NCBI GenBank assembly: GCA_910584435.1
Contig: CAJUAP010000037.1
Location: 21,011 to 36,722, forward strand
Origin: an uncultured Acetatifactor sp.
GTDB lineage: Bacteria > Bacillota > Clostridia > Lachnospirales > Lachnospiraceae
Direction: 5' to 3'
Length of the DNA: 15,712 nucleotides
Positions 14,055-15,712 of the stretch are shown here, one piece after another (position 1 is the first letter of the stretch; every line of letters begins with the position of its first letter). Made by a program: the position numbers and the translations under genes. The notes beneath the pieces are model-generated. The model searched no databases. It saw only the letters and a list, made by a program, of their open reading frames with translations, and was not told the origin of the DNA.

Positions 14055-14200
14055 TTTGCACACCTCCTTCCATTGTATCGTTTTCCAAAATATCCAGCGA
14101 CTCTTCCTTTACTGATTTTCGTTTTTCCATAGAGCGTAATATATAAAGTTCTGTTTATTCCGTCCATTTCACACCGCTTTCTCTCTTCAAAGATTATGAT

Positions 14201-15169
14201 TCACAGTATATAAATGAAATACCCCAAATATCCAAGAAGCAGCAAGCCGCCCTCCACACGGTTCAGGCTCTTTCCATTGAAAGAGAAGATCCACAGCAGC
14301 ACTCCCGCAGCCGCAGCCACAATGAAATCCACTATAAATTTACTCTCGAAAACTACCGGTGTAATTAACGCAGATGTTCCTACCACAAAAAGGATATTGA
14401 AGATATTGCTTCCCACAATATTTCCGATTGCAATATCCGCATTGCCTTTTCTTGCTGCCGAAACAGATGTAAACAATTCCGGCAGGGATGTTCCCAGCGC
14501 CACAATCGTAAGCCCTATAAACCTCTCGCTCAGACCAATGATCCTCGCTATCGCTGTCGCCGCATCCACAGTGACGCTGCTGCCGATGACAATCAGCACA
14601 AGACCGACAACCGTAAACAAAGACAGCATTGCCATACTTTTTTCCTTTTTATTCCTTCCGTTTCCTGAAATTTCTCTCCCGCCGGCCTCTGGATTCCTGC
14701 CGGTGCCTTTTTTGGCAATCTTTATAAGATAAAAAAGATACAGCAGAAAAATAACCCACAATCCTGCGCCTTCCAGTCTTGCAATATCATTTCCGGCACA
14801 TCCCATCCAGAGAAGGATTAACATGATCACAATCATAAAGGGCATTTCATATTTTATAGTCGAAGATGCAACGGGAACTATCTCTTTTGCCAAAAATGCC
14901 GTAAAACCTAAGATAATAAGAATATTCAAAATATTACTTCCCGCCACATTCCCGATGGTAATGCCCGCATTCCCCTTAAGCGCCGCCGAGATACTTACCG
15001 CAGCCTCAGGAGCGCTTGTACCCATAGCGACAATGGTAAGCCCGACCACAAGCTGCGGAATCCCAAACCTTGAAGCAATTCCTGACGAACCATCCACGAA
15101 GAAATCCGCGCCCTTGATAAGCATTGTAAACCCTATGGCCAATAAAAATATCTGCAATACAATCTCCAT
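14201..15169 (-). CDS. CaCA-family calcium/sodium antiporter (YrbG-like)
   Basis: A 322-residue membrane protein, the normal length for bacterial members. The start is ATG 15169 (MEIVLQIFLL) with GGAGGG 7 nt upstream; the frame is open further upstream without support. It shows the inverted two-repeat layout of the family. Alpha-1 is at about 37-80 with G-T-S-A-P-E (50-55) and GNVAGSN (73-79); alpha-2 is at about 213-257 with G-T-S-L-P-E (226-231) and GNIVGSN (249-255). The glutamates and nearby polar residues form the ion sites. A basic cytoplasmic loop (about 151-178) joins the halves. It exchanges Na+ (or H+) against Ca2+ across the cell membrane. The sensor kinase gene ends 67 bp upstream on the same strand, so they may share a transcript. 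Unrelated to the glycan genes. Confidence 0.95.
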   Translation of the reverse strand: MEIVLQIFLLAIGFTMLIKGADFFVDGSSGIASRFGIPQLVVGLTIVAMGTSAPEAAVSISAALKGNAGITIGNVAGSNILNILIILGFTAFLAKEIVPVASSTIKYEMPFMIVIMLILLWMGCAGNDIARLEGAGLWVIFLLYLFYLIKIAKKGTGRNPEAGGREISGNGRNKKEKSMAMLSLFTVVGLVLIVIGSSVTVDAATAIARIIGLSERFIGLTIVALGTSLPELFTSVSAARKGNADIAIGNIVGSNIFNILFVVGTSALITPVVFESKFIVDFIVAAAAGVLLWIFSFNGKSLNRVEGGLLLLGYLGYFIYIL

Positions 15170-15236
15170 GTCTTTACCCTCCAATCTTTTCACGCAGGAA
15201 CTGTTTACGATTCCCTGACCATTTTGCCTTCTGTTT

Positions 15237-15712
15237 TTAGGCATTGCCCCTGCCCCAGACAATAAATATCTTCGTTCCGACTCCCGGCTTGCTCATCAGA
15301 TTCACATCCGCATCTGTCAGATTACAGATATGCTTTACAATTGCAAGTCCAAGACCCGTACCTCCAAGTTCCTTGGACCTGCTTTTATCCACTCGGTAAA
15401 AGCGTTCAAAAATTCTCTCCTGATGCTCCGGCGGAATGCCGATACCGGTATCCTCTACCGAAAAAATAATCTGCGGGCCCTTTTTGTGTACCATTGCAGT
15501 CACTCTGCCGTTCGGTTTGTTATAACGTATGGCGTTTTCGATCAAATTGTAGGCAAGCTCCTGTGCAAGTTCCTTTCCGATATGGACATCTGCCCTGTCT
15601 TCTCCTTCATACATTACATCAATCCCATTTTTTGCTGCTTCAAAAGAGAGCATTTCTACACTTTCTTTTGTAATTTCTGCCAGATTTACCACATCAAGAA
15701 TATCTTTTGCAT
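15237..15712 (-). CDS. Sensor histidine kinase, C-terminal catalytic part (cut by window end)
   Basis: The frame is open to the last base of the window, so only the C-terminal ~158 residues are present; sensor, HAMP and phospho-acceptor histidine lie outside. What remains is a full HATPase_c domain: N box LAYNLIENAIRYNKPNG, G1 box EDTGIGIP, F box IFERFYRVDKSRS and G2 box GGTGLGLAIVKHI, in the right order. This matches PhoR/WalK/ResE-type kinases of Firmicutes, which phosphorylate an OmpR-family regulator normally encoded next to them. The apparent GTG start at 15692 is internal and should not be used. The C-terminus (GVGTKIFIVWGRGNA) is complete. The stimulus cannot be inferred. Confidence 0.93.
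   Translation of the reverse strand, partial: AKDILDVVNLAEITKESVEMLSFEAAKNGIDVMYEGEDRADVHIGKELAQELAYNLIENAIRYNKPNGRVTAMVHKKGPQIIFSVEDTGIGIPPEHQERIFERFYRVDKSRSKELGGTGLGLAIVKHICNLTDADVNLMSKPGVGTKIFIVWGRGNA

Noticed and set aside
15692..15692. GTG as true start of the kinase gene
   Set aside because: The frame continues open to the window end and the remaining protein lacks the HisKA region, so this is an internal valine codon.

Overview
The window looks like part of a mid-GC Firmicutes genome, most likely class Clostridia and perhaps Lachnospiraceae. That is an inference from Shine-Dalgarno strength, codon use, the type of membrane glycosyltransferases and a WalK/PhoR-style kinase; no rRNA or marker gene is present to prove it. 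Most of the window (about 31-13646) is an envelope-glycan locus. The right end (13647-15712) holds unrelated housekeeping-type genes on the minus strand.

Layout: (1) 31-1700, two GT2 glycosyltransferases overlapping by 4 bp; the first has two C-terminal membrane helices but an atypical DxD site. (2) 1701-2112, a gene-free spacer with a 40-bp tandem repeat. (3) 2113-3234, a DegT/ArnB-type sugar aminotransferase. (4) 3235-3538, a spacer with a 37-bp tandem repeat. (5) 3539-4087, a GNAT acetyltransferase. (6) 4297-6835, an ArnC/GtrB-like GT2 and a polytopic GT-C-like membrane protein 16 nt apart, ended by a clear terminator (6919-6960). (7) 6958-8454, minus strand, a membrane-anchored SGNH hydrolase with its own sigma70-type promoter. 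(8) 8515-9121, a non-coding spacer with a dispersed repeat copy, two candidate promoters and a possible gene remnant. (9) 9122-11662 and 11838-13646, two large membrane proteins (PTPS-related/YfhO-like and GtrII-like), each with an in-frame minisatellite in a hydrophilic loop. A 40-bp hairpin-containing element is duplicated between them. (10) 13818-14054, a small unknown protein; 14201-15169, a CaCA-family sodium/calcium antiporter; 15237-15712, the C-terminal part of a sensor histidine kinase cut by the window end. These last three are on the minus strand.

How the genes may work together (inference): the aminotransferase and GNAT would make an N-acetylated amino-deoxy sugar nucleotide. The GT2 enzymes would move sugars to undecaprenyl phosphate. 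The GT-C-fold membrane proteins would use the flipped lipid-linked sugars as donors at the outer face to build or decorate a surface polymer. The SGNH enzyme could add or remove acyl groups on it. The layout parallels ArnB-ArnC-ArnT of Gram-negative bacteria, with an acetyltransferase in place of the formyltransferase. No Wzx, Wzy or ABC exporter is visible, so this may be a decoration module or one end of a larger cluster.

The most unusual trait is the density of short repeats: at least four different minisatellites (periods 40, 37, 48 and 45 bp) and single diverged copies of the two intergenic families elsewhere in the spacers. The two periods inside genes are multiples of three; the two between genes are not.
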